A stretch of DNA of 64,000 nucleotides from Blastococcus sp. CT_GayMR16. Its GTDB lineage: Bacteria > Actinomycetota > Actinomycetes > Mycobacteriales > Geodermatophilaceae. The DNA is taken from positions 62,001-126,000 of the forward strand of contig NZ_SPQK01000012.1 in assembly GCF_004570875.1 (NCBI RefSeq). The letters run 5' to 3'. The notes beneath the pieces were generated by a model, which did not search any database, was not told the origin of the DNA, and worked only from the letters and a program-made list of their open reading frames with translations. This document shows, piece after piece, positions 33,730 to 42,843 of this stretch; the first letter of the stretch is position 1; each line of letters begins with the position of its first letter. Both the position numbers and the translations under genes were made by a program.

Positions 33730-33984
33730 TCAGCGCGAGATCGGCGGGAGCCAGCCGGAGGCGAGCTTCGCGTAGACCGCCTGCAGTGCGGCCAGCGGCG
33801 CCATGTGCTCGTCGCTCTGCAGTCGCTGCACCTCGGCGAGGATGCCCTCCCAGTGCCCGGACGGCGCGACTTCCCGCAGCTTGGTGCGGGCAGCGGCCAG
33901 CTCCGCGGTGACCCCGGTGACCTGCACGGGCTGTCGCGGGGACGGCGTCGTTCCGACGGGCTCGACCTCCATGGCGCGGAACAT
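33730..33984 (-). CDS. Small hypothetical protein
   Basis: 80 to 84 residues: ATG at 33984 or ATG at 33972, neither with a clear ribosome site. The C-terminal half is helical (VTAELAAARTKLREVA, GILAEVQRLQSDEHMAPLAA) and ends in YAKLASGWLPPISR. No known motif. It lies 97 bases upstream of the ECF sigma gene and on the same strand, divergent from the DUF6308 gene. It lacks the zinc or membrane features expected of an anti-sigma factor. Confidence 0.55.
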   Translation of the reverse strand: MFRAMEVEPVGTTPSPRQPVQVTGVTAELAAARTKLREVAPSGHWEGILAEVQRLQSDEHMAPLAALQAVYAKLASGWLPPISR

Positions 33985-34059
33985 AGGGGGTCGGGGCCGC
34001 GCGGCGGAAGGACCTGCCGCCGTATCCGACCCCGAGTGGCCAGAGGGGAGGATGAGTCG

Positions 34060-34803
34060 ATGACCGACGCACTGGATCTGCCGAGCGCCGGCCCCGACCC
34101 GATGTCCTGGGACACCGCGCTGGCCGCCGTCCTCGGATACGCCCGCGGACGCCGCCCGCTGCACTTCCGTGCGCCTAACTCCCACACCGGGCGCTGGGTG
34201 CAGATCCCGGCCTACGGCTACGAGCGGTTCGACGTCCGGGCCAGGTCGCCGCAGCCCCTCGGCGAGCACGACATCCTCACCGCCGAGGGCCTGCACGGCC
34301 GGCTCGATCCGGCCGGCTGGGCGGCCATGAAGAGCGTTCTGGACGACGTCCGTCCGCTCGCCGACGCCGTTCTCGAGCGCGCCACCGGCCGGTCCCTCGC
34401 CGAGCTGTCGGACGACGAGTTCTCGGTGCTGGCCGAACCCGGCACCGTCGGCGCGTGTCTCCGGCAGATCAACCACCTCGTGCAGCAGGCGCCCGGCGTC
34501 TCGGCCAAGCACGTGTCCGCGGCGCTGCACCACCGGTCGCCCGACCTCGTCCCGCTGCTCGTCCGCACCACCCGCTGGCAGCTCCTCCCCCACGTCCGCG
34601 AGGGCGACAGCGGCGTGGAGGCGGTCATCCACCGCGAGCTCGTCGCCAACGCCGCCGCCTTCCAGGCGCTGCAGCAGGCGCTGACCGGGCACGACATCCA
34701 GCTCACGACCCTCCGGCTGCACGACGTCCTGCTGTGGCTCAGCGGCAGCCTGCGACTGACGCACGCCGTGGCCCTGGGCCAGGACGACGTCCTCGGCCGG
34801 TAG
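34060..34803 (+). CDS. DUF6308 family protein
   Basis: 247 residues. The pattern near the N-terminus (ALAAVLGYARGRRPLHFRAP, then WVQIPAYGYERFDV) and the segment DILTAEGLHGRLDPAGW are characteristic of the actinobacterial DUF6308 family, whose function is unknown. The C-terminus has VPLLVRTTRWQLLP and LRLHDVLLWLSGSLRLTHAV. It contains no membrane segments. A leader and the 206-residue ABM-like gene follow in the same direction after 90 bases. Confidence 0.75.
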   Translation: MTDALDLPSAGPDPMSWDTALAAVLGYARGRRPLHFRAPNSHTGRWVQIPAYGYERFDVRARSPQPLGEHDILTAEGLHGRLDPAGWAAMKSVLDDVRPLADAVLERATGRSLAELSDDEFSVLAEPGTVGACLRQINHLVQQAPGVSAKHVSAALHHRSPDLVPLLVRTTRWQLLPHVREGDSGVEAVIHRELVANAAAFQALQQALTGHDIQLTTLRLHDVLLWLSGSLRLTHAVALGQDDVLGR

Positions 34804-34844
34804 GCCGTTGCCCTTTCCGTGCCCACGCGAGGAGAGTGGTCCGC

Positions 34845-34869
34845 GCGGCGGTGCCGCAGGGGCGTCGCC
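34845..34869 (+). promoter_or_regulatory. Conserved leader block, copy 1
   Basis: A 25-base block, identical at 24 positions to 53413-53437, lies upstream of the first of two paralogous 206-residue genes. Both leaders also share gagaggagtggtggc directly before ATG, which contains the ribosome site. The spacer between the blocks differs by 2 bases. A common 5'-leader element or recent duplication would explain this. Confidence 0.5.
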
Positions 34870-34893
34870 GCCGATCCCGAGAGGAGTGGTGGC

Positions 34894-35514
34894 ATGTACG
34901 CCCGATCCACCACCGTCCGCGGCGACCCGCAGTCCCTCGACAGCGCGATCGCCTACGTCCGCGACGAGGTCATGCCGATGGTCCAGGAGATGCCCGGCTG
35001 TATCGGCCTCTCGATGCTGTGCGACCGCGACACCGGCCGGACCATCACCACGTCCGCCTGGGACAGCGAGGAGTCGATGCACAACAGCGAGGGGCCGATC
35101 CACGAGATGCGTCAGCGCTTCGCCGAGATGATGGGCGGCTCACCGGAAGTGCAGGAGTGGGAGATCGCCGTCCTGCACCGCGCGCGCCAGGCACCGGACG
35201 GCGCCTGTGCCCGGGTCCTCTGGGGCCGTGGGGACCCCGCCGACGCCGACCGCGCGCTGGACGCCTTCCGCATGACGATCCTCCCGCGACTGGAGGAACT
35301 GCCGGGCTTCTGCAGCGTGAGCCTGCTGGCCGACCGCGAGAGCGGGCGGGCCGTGACGGCGACGGTCTACGAGAGCCGCGACGCGATGAAGCTCGCAGCC
35401 GACCGGCTCATGCCGATGCGCGACGAGTTCGACCGGCAGATGCGCGGCGAGGTCACCGAGGTCGCCGAGTTCGACCTCGTCCTGGCCCACCTGCGCGTGC
35501 CCGAGACCGTCTGA
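34894..35514 (+). CDS. Tandem ABM-like (dimeric alpha/beta barrel) protein, paralogue 1
   Basis: 206 residues, ATG with an AGGAG site. The protein is an internal duplication: MYARSTTVRG...AIAYVRDEVMPMVQEMPGC...LSMLCDRDTGRTITTSAWDS is echoed by CARVLWG...DAFRMTILPRLEELPGFC then LLADRESGRAVTATVYESRD. Each half looks like an antibiotic-biosynthesis-monooxygenase ferredoxin fold, so one chain would form the barrel. The copy at 53460-54080 has the same length and the same C-terminus (LVLAHLRVPETV). Substrate or redox role unknown. Confidence 0.75.
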   Translation: MYARSTTVRGDPQSLDSAIAYVRDEVMPMVQEMPGCIGLSMLCDRDTGRTITTSAWDSEESMHNSEGPIHEMRQRFAEMMGGSPEVQEWEIAVLHRARQAPDGACARVLWGRGDPADADRALDAFRMTILPRLEELPGFCSVSLLADRESGRAVTATVYESRDAMKLAADRLMPMRDEFDRQMRGEVTEVAEFDLVLAHLRVPETV

Positions 35515-35558
35515 CCCGAGGGGCCGGCCGGTGCCACGCCGCGGGCACCGGCCGTGGG

Positions 35559-37298
35559 TCACGGCGTCCAGGAGGGATTGCGCCCGGTCTGGCCGAGCAG
35601 CCTGTCGAGCACGGGGGCATCGGAGGGCACCAGCACGACCGGCCCGTACATCCCGTTGCGCATCTCCGGCGCGGACGCGGCGATCTCGACGGCGAAGTCG
35701 AGGCACGCCTGCGCGCTCGCCTGATCGGCCAGGTACTCCTGACCGGTGCCGGCGGCGACGTCCCACCCGTGGACCAGCACCTCGTTCAGCGCGACCACGG
35801 CGACCGTCGGCCCCGGCATGGTCATGCCCGCGATCTCGGTGGAGCCCTCCCACGCCGACGGCTCCCGCCAGGCGGCCGCCAGCGCGTCGAGCTGCCGGGG
35901 CAGCCGCTGGCGCCAGTCCGGCGGCAGCTGGTCGGCGTCGGGGTACGGGCCCGGGGCCTGCGGCTCCTTCTCCGCCGCACCCCGGAAGGCGACGGTCAGG
36001 GTGACCAGGTGGTGCAGCAACGCCGCGACCGACGTGTCGGCGCACGGCGTCGGGTCGGCGAGCTGGTCGTCGCGCACCCCCGCGACCACGCGGGCCACCT
36101 CGGCGGCCTGCGGGGCGAGGTCCAGAGGCATCGTCATGTCAGGTACGACCTTCCGTCGGGGCCGAGTCATCGCCGGACGGCCGGGGTCGAACAGCGCGAT
36201 CGGATGATCGGTCGCTCCGCTGAGGGCCAGGTCGGCCAGGATCTCCCCGACCACCGGCACGAACTTGAAACCGTGCCCCGAGAAGCCGCACGCCACCGTC
36301 ACCTGCGCGTGCTGCGGATGGCCGGCGATGACGAAGTGGTGATCCGGTGTCGTGGTGTACATGCAGGTGACGGCGCTCAGCAGCCTGTTCGGCATCGTCG
36401 GGAGCAGCGCCCGCAGGTGCGCGGCGATGAACTCCACCTCCTCCGGGTGCACCTCCCGGTCGATCGTCTCCGGCGTGCACACCTCGCCGCGCCGGAAGAA
36501 CGCCGCCTTCACCCCGCCGGACTGCCCGTCGATCGCCGGGAAGCCGTAGAGCTGGAGCTCCGGGCCGCCGTGGATCCAGATCGGCTGGCGGTCCGGCACG
36601 AACGGGGCGACGCCGCCGTCCGGTTGGAACCAGTACATGACCTGGCGCTCGACGGTGAGCGGCAGACCGAGGTCGGCCAGCAGCTCCGGTGCCCACGCGC
36701 CGGGGCAGATCACGAGGTGGTCGGCCGCGTAGGTGCTCGAGGCCGTGGTCACCCGGACGCCGCCCCCGTCCGCCGTCCAGGCGAGCGCCGGCTCGGCGAA
36801 CCGCAGCTCCGCTCCCCGCCGGCCGGCCAGCTCCAGGTGCGCCGTCACCGTCTCCTCGGGCCGGACGAAGCCCGCGATCTCCTCGTACAGCCCCACCTCG
36901 TCGTCGGCCGGAGCCATCGTCGGGAAGCGGCGCCGGATCTCCGCGGCGTCCAGCACCTCGTGCGGCAGGTCCCACTCCTGCGCGGCGCTCAGGCTGCCGG
37001 CCACCGTCGGGCTCTCCGGCCGGCCCAGGTACAGGCCGCCGGTCTGCGTCATCAGGCCGCGGCCGGAGTCGACCTCCAGCTGCTCCCACAGCTCGTAGGC
37101 CCGCCGCAGCAGGGGCACGTAGGCCGGGTCCTCGAAGTAGGCCTGCCGGATGATCCGCGACCCGCCGTGACTGGAGCCGAGCGCGTGGGCCGGTCCGAAG
37201 CGCTCCAGGCCGAGCACCCGGGCTCCCCGCCCGGCCAGGTGCGCGGCCGCGGCGCTGCCCATGCCGCCGAGTCCGATCACGATCACGTCGTAGGGCAC
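35559..37298 (-). CDS. N-methyltryptophan/sarcosine oxidase-like protein fused to DinB-like domain
   Basis: 579 residues from a GTG. Residues 1-380 are a monomeric sarcosine/N-methyltryptophan oxidase: [20 protein letters not shown] (FAD), [17 protein letters not shown], and the flavin-attaching Cys in [12 protein letters not shown]. From residue 388 ([10 protein letters not shown]) to the end it matches the TIGR03086/mycothiol-maleylpyruvate-isomerase-like DinB family ([28 protein letters not shown]). There is no stop between them, although a GGAAGG and ATG occur at the joint. Two separate genes are usual, so this is a fusion or stop loss. Confidence 0.8.
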   Translation of the reverse strand: MPYDVIVIGLGGMGSAAAAHLAGRGARVLGLERFGPAHALGSSHGGSRIIRQAYFEDPAYVPLLRRAYELWEQLEVDSGRGLMTQTGGLYLGRPESPTVAGSLSAAQEWDLPHEVLDAAEIRRRFPTMAPADDEVGLYEEIAGFVRPEETVTAHLELAGRRGAELRFAEPALAWTADGGGVRVTTASSTYAADHLVICPGAWAPELLADLGLPLTVERQVMYWFQPDGGVAPFVPDRQPIWIHGGPELQLYGFPAIDGQSGGVKAAFFRRGEVCTPETIDREVHPEEVEFIAAHLRALLPTMPNRLLSAVTCMYTTTPDHHFVIAGHPQHAQVTVACGFSGHGFKFVPVVGEILADLALSGATDHPIALFDPGRPAMTRPRRKVVPDMTMPLDLAPQAAEVARVVAGVRDDQLADPTPCADTSVAALLHHLVTLTVAFRGAAEKEPQAPGPYPDADQLPPDWRQRLPRQLDALAAAWREPSAWEGSTEIAGMTMPGPTVAVVALNEVLVHGWDVAAGTGQEYLADQASAQACLDFAVEIAASAPEMRNGMYGPVVLVPSDAPVLDRLLGQTGRNPSWTP

Positions 37299-37343
37299 GG
37301 CCCCAGCTCATCAGATCCTGCGGTCGGCAGCGAGACTGCAGGC

Positions 37344-37763
37344 GTGAGCGACCCCTTCGATCTCCAGCGGTTCCTCGACGCCCAGGCCCAGACCTACGAG
37401 CAGGCACTCGCCGAACTCCGGGACGGCGCGAAGCGCACCCACTGGATGTGGTTCGTGTTCCCGCAGATCGCCGGCCTCGGCCGCAGCGGGATGGCGCAGC
37501 GCTTCGCGATCACCGGCGTGGCGGAGGCCCGCGCCTACGCCGCACACCCGACGCTCGGCCGGCGGCTGGTCGAGTGCGCCCGCGCCCTCACCGACCTCGA
37601 CACCGCCGACGCCGTCGCGGTGTTCGGTCCCGTCGACGCGCAGAAGCTGCAGTCGTCCATGACGCTGTTCGCCTCCGCCGTCCGCGACGAGCCGGTCTTC
37701 CGCCAGGTGCTCGACCACTACTTCGACGGCGCGGAGGACGACGCGACGACGTCCCGCCTCTGA
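37344..37763 (+). CDS. DUF1810 family protein
   Basis: 139 residues from GTG 37344. The segments DPFDLQRFLDAQAQTYEQAL, THWMWFVFPQIAGLG and LQSSMTLFASAV are diagnostic of the DUF1810 (calpastatin-like annotated) family, small soluble alpha-helical proteins of unknown function found across bacteria. It lies divergent from the oxidase fusion gene with 45 bases between and ends next to an adenylate cyclase scar. Confidence 0.88.
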   Translation: MSDPFDLQRFLDAQAQTYEQALAELRDGAKRTHWMWFVFPQIAGLGRSGMAQRFAITGVAEARAYAAHPTLGRRLVECARALTDLDTADAVAVFGPVDAQKLQSSMTLFASAVRDEPVFRQVLDHYFDGAEDDATTSRL

Positions 37764-37766
37764 CTC

Positions 37767-37900
37767 CTAGTCTTCGACGAGGTAGAGCTGCCACTCCCCC
37801 GGCACGCCCTTCAGCTCGGCCCGCCCGTGCTCGGCGAAGCGACCTGGTAGGCGATGTGGGCGTCGCCGCTGCGGACATACCGGGTCGTGGGAGTGTCCAC
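37767..37900 (-). pseudogene. Deletion scar of an adenylate cyclase/hydrolase gene
   Basis: Only the two ends of a class III cyclase gene remain. Reading the minus strand, VDTPTTRYVRSGDAHIAYQV is the typical N-terminus of actinobacterial alpha/beta-hydrolase-adenylate cyclase proteins. It runs directly, with a frame change near 37840, into RFAEHGRAELKGVPGEWQLY and a stop at 37767, the typical C-terminus. More than a thousand bases between them are missing. It cannot encode a working cyclase. Confidence 0.7.
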
Positions 37901-38031
37901 GACGCCACTCTGCTGCGGGATGCAGTTGCCCGCCAGGAGGTAGCCGGTGACGATGGGGGCCGGGTCCCGCAGGGTGTCGAGTCCAGCCGGAGCTGAGCGA
38001 ACACTCGACGCAGCAGAAGAAGAAGGACGGC

Positions 38032-39339
38032 GTGACGCTGACGGGCAACGGGCAAGCGGTGCCCGACAGCGAGCGGTGGGCGCCTGGTGAGAACTTCGGC
38101 CTGCACGTTCCCGCCGATGTCGAGGCCCTGCTCTCGGACGGTCCGGGTTTCCTCACCCAGGCCTTCCGGGCCTCCGGCGCCTTGTCCGCCGACAACAGCG
38201 TCCGTCGCGTCGTCGGCTGGAAGGAGTTCGAGGGGGGCGGCACCGGGAAGAAGCTGCTGCTGACAGTGGCCTACGACGCGCCCGGACCGGGCCTGCCGGA
38301 CGAGCTGTTCGTCAAGTTCTCGCGCAACTTCGACAACGGGCTCTGGGACAGCGGTCGTTTCCAGATGATCTCGGAAGTGAACGTCGCGGTCCTTTCCCGG
38401 TCGCCGGACTTCCCCGTACCGGTGCCGACCGTGCTGTTCGCGGACGTCGACCCGGTGTCCCACACGGGGCTCATCGTCACCGAGTGCATTCCCTACGGAC
38501 GCAACGGCGTGGAGCCGCTCCACCTCAAGTGCATGGACTACACCGTGCCGGATCAGGTGGGGCACTACGCGGCCATCCTGAGAGGCCTGGCACGGCTGTC
38601 GGGAGCCCACCGGGCCGGCCGTCTGTCGCCGGAGTTCGACACGAAGTTTCCGTACGACCGCGAGCGGGCCTCGGCCGCGTACACCGTCCAGGTGCCGGAG
38701 GCCAAGGTTCTGCTGTGGGCCACCCGGCTGTTCGAGTTCATCGACCGCTACCCGCAGCTGTTCCCGGACAACGTGCGGACCGGAGAGTTCCGCGACCAGT
38801 TCCTGCGGGACATCCCGGACGTGCTCGCCGCAGGTGACCGGATCAGTGCGGTGCTCCACGGGAACCCGGACTTCATCGCCTTCGCGCACTGGAACGCCAA
38901 CATCGACAACTGCTGGTTCGAGCCGGGACCGGACGGTCTGCTGCTGTGCGGATTCCTGGACTGGCCCAACGCCGGTCAGCTCAGCGTGGCCCGGTCCATC
39001 ACCGGCGCGATCAGCGGGGCAGAGTCCTTCGTCTGGGACGAGCACCTCGACGAGCTGTTGACCGTGTTCATCGAGGAGTACGCGGCCAGCGGCGGCCCGC
39101 TGCTCAGCCTGGACGAGCTGCGGCTCCACGTCCTGTTGATCACAGCTGCCGGCATGGCCTCCTCCATGGGGGCTCCCGTCGCCGTTCCGCGCGAGGTCGA
39201 GGACATCGGCGCTCTGGAGAGCGCTCGGGACAGCCGCCTCACCGAGCACGAGAACGCCCGGATCCAGCTGCACATGACGACGAGGATGCTCAACCTGTGG
39301 CAGACCCGAGCACTGGGGAACGTGGTCCGCGCGCTCTAG
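38032..39339 (+). CDS. APH-fold protein with altered catalytic loop
   Basis: 435 residues, GTG start. The C-terminal half shows the phosphotransferase loop and metal motif of the aminoglycoside phosphotransferase/choline kinase fold: AHWNANIDNCWF and GFLDW. The usual catalytic Asp of HGDxHxxN reads Asn (HWN), so phosphotransfer is doubtful. The lysine strand GKKLLLTVAYD and LPDELFVKFSRNFD lie in the N-lobe. The residue pattern looks conserved within its own family rather than decayed. It stands alone between a pseudogene and the hemerythrin gene. Confidence 0.65.
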   Translation: MTLTGNGQAVPDSERWAPGENFGLHVPADVEALLSDGPGFLTQAFRASGALSADNSVRRVVGWKEFEGGGTGKKLLLTVAYDAPGPGLPDELFVKFSRNFDNGLWDSGRFQMISEVNVAVLSRSPDFPVPVPTVLFADVDPVSHTGLIVTECIPYGRNGVEPLHLKCMDYTVPDQVGHYAAILRGLARLSGAHRAGRLSPEFDTKFPYDRERASAAYTVQVPEAKVLLWATRLFEFIDRYPQLFPDNVRTGEFRDQFLRDIPDVLAAGDRISAVLHGNPDFIAFAHWNANIDNCWFEPGPDGLLLCGFLDWPNAGQLSVARSITGAISGAESFVWDEHLDELLTVFIEEYAASGGPLLSLDELRLHVLLITAAGMASSMGAPVAVPREVEDIGALESARDSRLTEHENARIQLHMTTRMLNLWQTRALGNVVRAL

Positions 39340-39453
39340 GTCGCAGGCTCCCGGGAGGATTTCCCGGCAGATCGGGACATCTGTATCTGCCGGCCGGGAC
39401 ACGTCTCTTCCTAGCGTGAGACGCATCGTCCCCAGCCGATCCCGAGGTGCCCG

Positions 39454-40191
39454 ATGACCGCCGTGCTCCCGCGTCCGACCCAGCTGCGCATCCCGACGCC
39501 GCGGAAGCCGAGCGAGCCGACGACCCGCAGCACGCCCGCGGTCGCCTACCAGCGGGTGCTGCACCAGACGGTGCGCCGCGAGTTCCGCATGCTCGCCGGG
39601 CTGGCGAGCTGGGCGCCGGCCGACGACGCCGTCCGCACCGGCGAGATCACCCGGCACGCCGACCTGATCGCCCGCGTGCTGATGCAGCACCACGCCACCG
39701 AGCGCGAACTGCTGTGGCCGGCGCTGTTCCGCAGCCTCCCTGACCCCGAGGCCGCGCGGGACGTCGTCGCCACCTGGACGAGCCGAACCGCCCTGCTCGA
39801 CCACACCCTCCGCGACCTCTCGACGGTCGCCCGGCAGTGGGCGGTCGCGGAGACGGCGCCTGCCCGGGACGCGTTCGTCCGCGCCTGCACCCGCCTGGCC
39901 GACGCCGTCGAGGAGGCCACCCGGGCGGAGGAGCGGGACCTGCTGCCGCTGCTGTCGGAGTACCTGCCCGACGGCGAGTGGGCCGCGGTCACCCGCGCCG
40001 CGACGACGACGCTCACCGGCCGCGAGCAGATGCTCGTGCTCGGTCTCGCGCTCGAGGACGCCTCCGCACTCGACCGGGCCCGCCTGCTCGCCGGCCTCTC
40101 CCCCGCTGCGCGCACCGCCTGGCGGGTCGTCGGTCACCGGAACTTCCACGCCGCCGTCGTCCGGCTGCGGGGCGCTCCGCCGGCTGCCTAG
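39454..40191 (+). CDS. Hemerythrin-domain protein, paralogue 1
   Basis: 245 residues, ATG preceded by GAGGTG. After a Pro/Thr-rich N-terminus, the hemerythrin-like helices are visible: VLHQTVRREFRMLAGL, HADLIARVLMQHHATERELL, LLDHTLRDLSTVARQW and EEATRAEERDLLPLLSEYLP, with His/Glu positions suited to a di-iron site. The last 100 residues form an extra helical domain ending VVRLRGAPPAA. The paralogue at 62593-63381 has the same plan. It converges on the acyl-CoA ligase gene with a 4-base overlap. Oxygen, NO or iron sensing is possible but unproven. Confidence 0.8.
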   Translation: MTAVLPRPTQLRIPTPRKPSEPTTRSTPAVAYQRVLHQTVRREFRMLAGLASWAPADDAVRTGEITRHADLIARVLMQHHATERELLWPALFRSLPDPEAARDVVATWTSRTALLDHTLRDLSTVARQWAVAETAPARDAFVRACTRLADAVEEATRAEERDLLPLLSEYLPDGEWAAVTRAATTTLTGREQMLVLGLALEDASALDRARLLAGLSPAARTAWRVVGHRNFHAAVVRLRGAPPAA

Positions 40192-41717
40192 GAACCGAGC
40201 ATCTGCGCCCGGATGTCGGGCTTGAGCACCTTGCCGATCTTGGAGCGCGGCAGGTCCGCCCAGATCTCCACCTGCTTCGGTGCCTTCACGCTGCCGATCC
40301 GCTCCTTGACGAACGCCTGCACCTCGGCGGCGTCGAGCTCCATCCCGGCGCGTGCCTGCAGGACGGCGACCACGCGCTCGCCCCACTTCTCGTCGGGCAG
40401 CCCGATCACCGCGCAGTCCTGCACGCCGGGGTGCGCCATCAGCGCCCGCTCGACCTCGGCCGAGTACACGTTGAAGCCGCCGCTGATGATCATGTCCTTG
40501 GCGCGGTCGACGAGGTACAGGAAGTTCTCCTCGTCGAGGTAGCCGATGTCGCCGGTGTGGTGCCAGCCGAACAGACTCGCCTCGGCCGTCGCGTCCGGGT
40601 CCTTGTGGTAGCCGGCCATGACCAGCGACCCACGGACGACGACCTCGCCGCGCTCCCCCGCCGGCAGCAACTCGCCCTCCGGCGACATGATCGCGACCGT
40701 CACCAGCGGCGTCGGCCGCCCGGCCGACGACAACCGCTCACGGGCGATCGAACCGTCCGGCCGCAGGTGCTCGGCCGGCGCCAGCGTCGACACCATCATC
40801 GGCGCCTCCGACTGCCCGAACAGCTGCCCCATCACCGGCCCGATCCGGGTGATCGCCTCCTCCAGCCGGTCGGCCGAGATCGGCGCCGCCCCGTACCAGA
40901 GGCACTGCAGCGAGCTCAGGTCCGTGGTGGAGAGCGCCGGGTGCGCCAGCAGCATGTAGATCAAGGTCGGCGGCAGGAACGTGTGCGTCACCCGCTGGCG
41001 CTCGATCAGCCCGAGGAACTCGCCGAGGTCCGGCGCCGGCATCACGACCACCTCGCCCCCCAGCGCGAGGACCGGGAAGCACAGCACCCCGGCGGCGTGG
41101 GTCAGCGGCGCGAGGGCCAGGTACACCGGCCGGCCCTCGAACGGATAGCTCATCAGCGTCAGCGCCGACATCGTCTCGACGTTCCGCCCGGTCAGCCGCA
41201 CCCCCTTCGGCCGGCCCGTCGTCCCTCCGGTGCCGACCAGCATCGACACGTCGTCCGGCGGCTCGACGTCGTCCTCGACCGGGTCGGCGCCGTCCACCCA
41301 TTCCTCCAGCGACGGGTCCTCCGCACTGAGACCCAGGCAGACGAGCGTCGTGAGCAGCGGCAGCCGGTCGCGGATCTTCGCCACGAGCGGCGCGAAGGTC
41401 GGCTGGTAGAGCAGCACCCGGCAGTCGAAGAGCTCGAGGAGTTCGCGGTTCTCCTCCGCCTCGTTGCGCGGGTTGACCGGGCACCACACCGCGCCGGCGC
41501 GGGCGATGCCGAAGACGCACGCGAACGACGTGGGGTCGTTGCCCGACAGGATCGCGACCGAGTTCCCCGGCCGGACGCCGGAGCGCACGAGCGCCCCGGC
41601 GACCCGGCGGGAGAGGTCCTGCACCTCGGCGTAGGACAGCGATCGCTCGCCCATCGTCAGGCAGGGCGCGTCCGGCCCGAGCGAGACGCCCTTGTCGAGG
41701 TACGCGACGAGACTCAT
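40188..41717 (-). CDS. AMP-dependent acyl-CoA synthetase
   Basis: 509 residues. Adenylation motifs are complete: MLVGTGGTTGRPKGVRL (P-loop), LWYGAAPISADRLEE, GQLFGQSEAPM (AMP), WHHTGDIGYLDEE (ATP ribose) and PRSKIGKVLKP (catalytic Lys). It activates a carboxylic acid to the acyl-adenylate and then acyl-CoA. It is the last gene of a minus-strand operon with a saccharopine-dehydrogenase-like gene and an SDR, 7 bases after the previous gene, under a divergent TetR regulator. The acid is unknown. Confidence 0.88.
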   Translation of the reverse strand: MSLVAYLDKGVSLGPDAPCLTMGERSLSYAEVQDLSRRVAGALVRSGVRPGNSVAILSGNDPTSFACVFGIARAGAVWCPVNPRNEAEENRELLELFDCRVLLYQPTFAPLVAKIRDRLPLLTTLVCLGLSAEDPSLEEWVDGADPVEDDVEPPDDVSMLVGTGGTTGRPKGVRLTGRNVETMSALTLMSYPFEGRPVYLALAPLTHAAGVLCFPVLALGGEVVVMPAPDLGEFLGLIERQRVTHTFLPPTLIYMLLAHPALSTTDLSSLQCLWYGAAPISADRLEEAITRIGPVMGQLFGQSEAPMMVSTLAPAEHLRPDGSIARERLSSAGRPTPLVTVAIMSPEGELLPAGERGEVVVRGSLVMAGYHKDPDATAEASLFGWHHTGDIGYLDEENFLYLVDRAKDMIISGGFNVYSAEVERALMAHPGVQDCAVIGLPDEKWGERVVAVLQARAGMELDAAEVQAFVKERIGSVKAPKQVEIWADLPRSKIGKVLKPDIRAQMLGS

Positions 41718-41724
41718 GACCTGC

Positions 41725-42843
41725 TCATCGGTGCTCGGTCACCACCGGGTCGAGCACGAGCCCGAACTGGCGCAGCACACCGAGCAGCTGCCGGTGGCCG
41801 AACGCCTGGCAACCGGACGCGAACCCGGCCCGCAGCGGGGGCTGCTGCAGCAGCGACATCGCGGCCCAGGCCTGCATCAGCCCGGTCTGCTTGTAGTTGC
41901 TGTTGCCGTGGATGACCACGTGCTTGCGGCCCAGCGGCCCGGAAGCGTGCACCGAGTCGACGGAGATGTTCAGCCGCGGGTTCTCCCTCGGCGGCATGCC
42001 CGATGCCCACTGGTCGGCCACCGCCGCGAGGGCGTCGTCCCACTGCTCGCGCGGCAGGGTCTTGATGTCGGCCTCCACCGCCGCCGTCGTGGCGACGACG
42101 GCCTCCATCACGGGCCGGTTCATCACCCCGCCTGCCACCTTGACGTTCGCCACGCGCGGGTCGTTCTTGAACCACACGGGATGGCTGGTGCCGCCCCACG
42201 GGACGGTGAGCCCGAGCTCGTGCTGCCCGGGGACGACGACGTCCCACTTCGAGAGCGGGTCGACCTTCACGTACTGGTTCTCCTGGAGGTGGAACCAGTC
42301 CGCCTTGAGGATGGTGAAGATCGTCTGCGTCGAGGCGTAGGTCGGGAAGCCCTTCCACAGCACGAGGACGTCGAGGGTGTCGAGGCCCGGCGTCTCGAGG
42401 GCGATGTTCGCGGCGATCTCGCCGGTCGTGTACATCTGCGCGATCCCGGGCGAGAGCAGCAGCCCCTTCTCGGCGAACGTCGTCCCGAAGCGGTCCTGGG
42501 CGGCCATCACCCAGTCCTGCTCGCCGGTGGTGTCGAGGTAGTGCGTGCCGGCGGCGGCGCAGGCCTCGACCACCTCGGGCCCGAACTTGATGAACGGGCC
42601 GACCGTGTTGCAGACGACCTTCGCGCCGCTGAACAGGTCGGTCAGCGCCTCGACGGTGTGCTCGACCTCGACGATGTCGTGCTCGGCGGTCTCGATGCCG
42701 GGGAGCTTGCCGATCACGTCCTGCAGCAGGTCCTTGTTGCGGCCGGCGGCGACGAACGGGACGCCGAGCTCGCGCAGGTACTCGCAGATCAGTCGGCCGG
42801 TGTAGCCGGAGGCGCCGTAGACGACGACGGGCTTCGTGCTCAT
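41725..42843 (-). CDS. Saccharopine dehydrogenase-like NAD(P)-binding protein
   Basis: 372 residues. An N-terminal Rossmann fold (VVVYGASGYTGRLICEYLRE, then VVCNTVGPFIKFG and THYLDTTGEQDWV) matches the saccharopine dehydrogenase/trans-acting enoyl-reductase-like superfamily. The central region has LVLWKGFPTYASTQT and LTVPWGGTSHPVWF. The start overlaps the stop of the SDR gene (ATGA), and the ligase gene follows at 7 bases. It probably reduces or oxidises an intermediate of the same acyl-CoA pathway. True saccharopine activity is unlikely. Confidence 0.8.
   Translation of the reverse strand: MSTKPVVVYGASGYTGRLICEYLRELGVPFVAAGRNKDLLQDVIGKLPGIETAEHDIVEVEHTVEALTDLFSGAKVVCNTVGPFIKFGPEVVEACAAAGTHYLDTTGEQDWVMAAQDRFGTTFAEKGLLLSPGIAQMYTTGEIAANIALETPGLDTLDVLVLWKGFPTYASTQTIFTILKADWFHLQENQYVKVDPLSKWDVVVPGQHELGLTVPWGGTSHPVWFKNDPRVANVKVAGGVMNRPVMEAVVATTAAVEADIKTLPREQWDDALAAVADQWASGMPPRENPRLNISVDSVHASGPLGRKHVVIHGNSNYKQTGLMQAWAAMSLLQQPPLRAGFASGCQAFGHRQLLGVLRQFGLVLDPVVTEHR

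Noticed and set aside
34455-37763. An 1102-codon open frame on the plus strand
   Set aside because: Only its last 140 codons (DUF1810) are protein-like; the rest is antisense to the oxidase fusion or in the wrong frame of two plus-strand genes.
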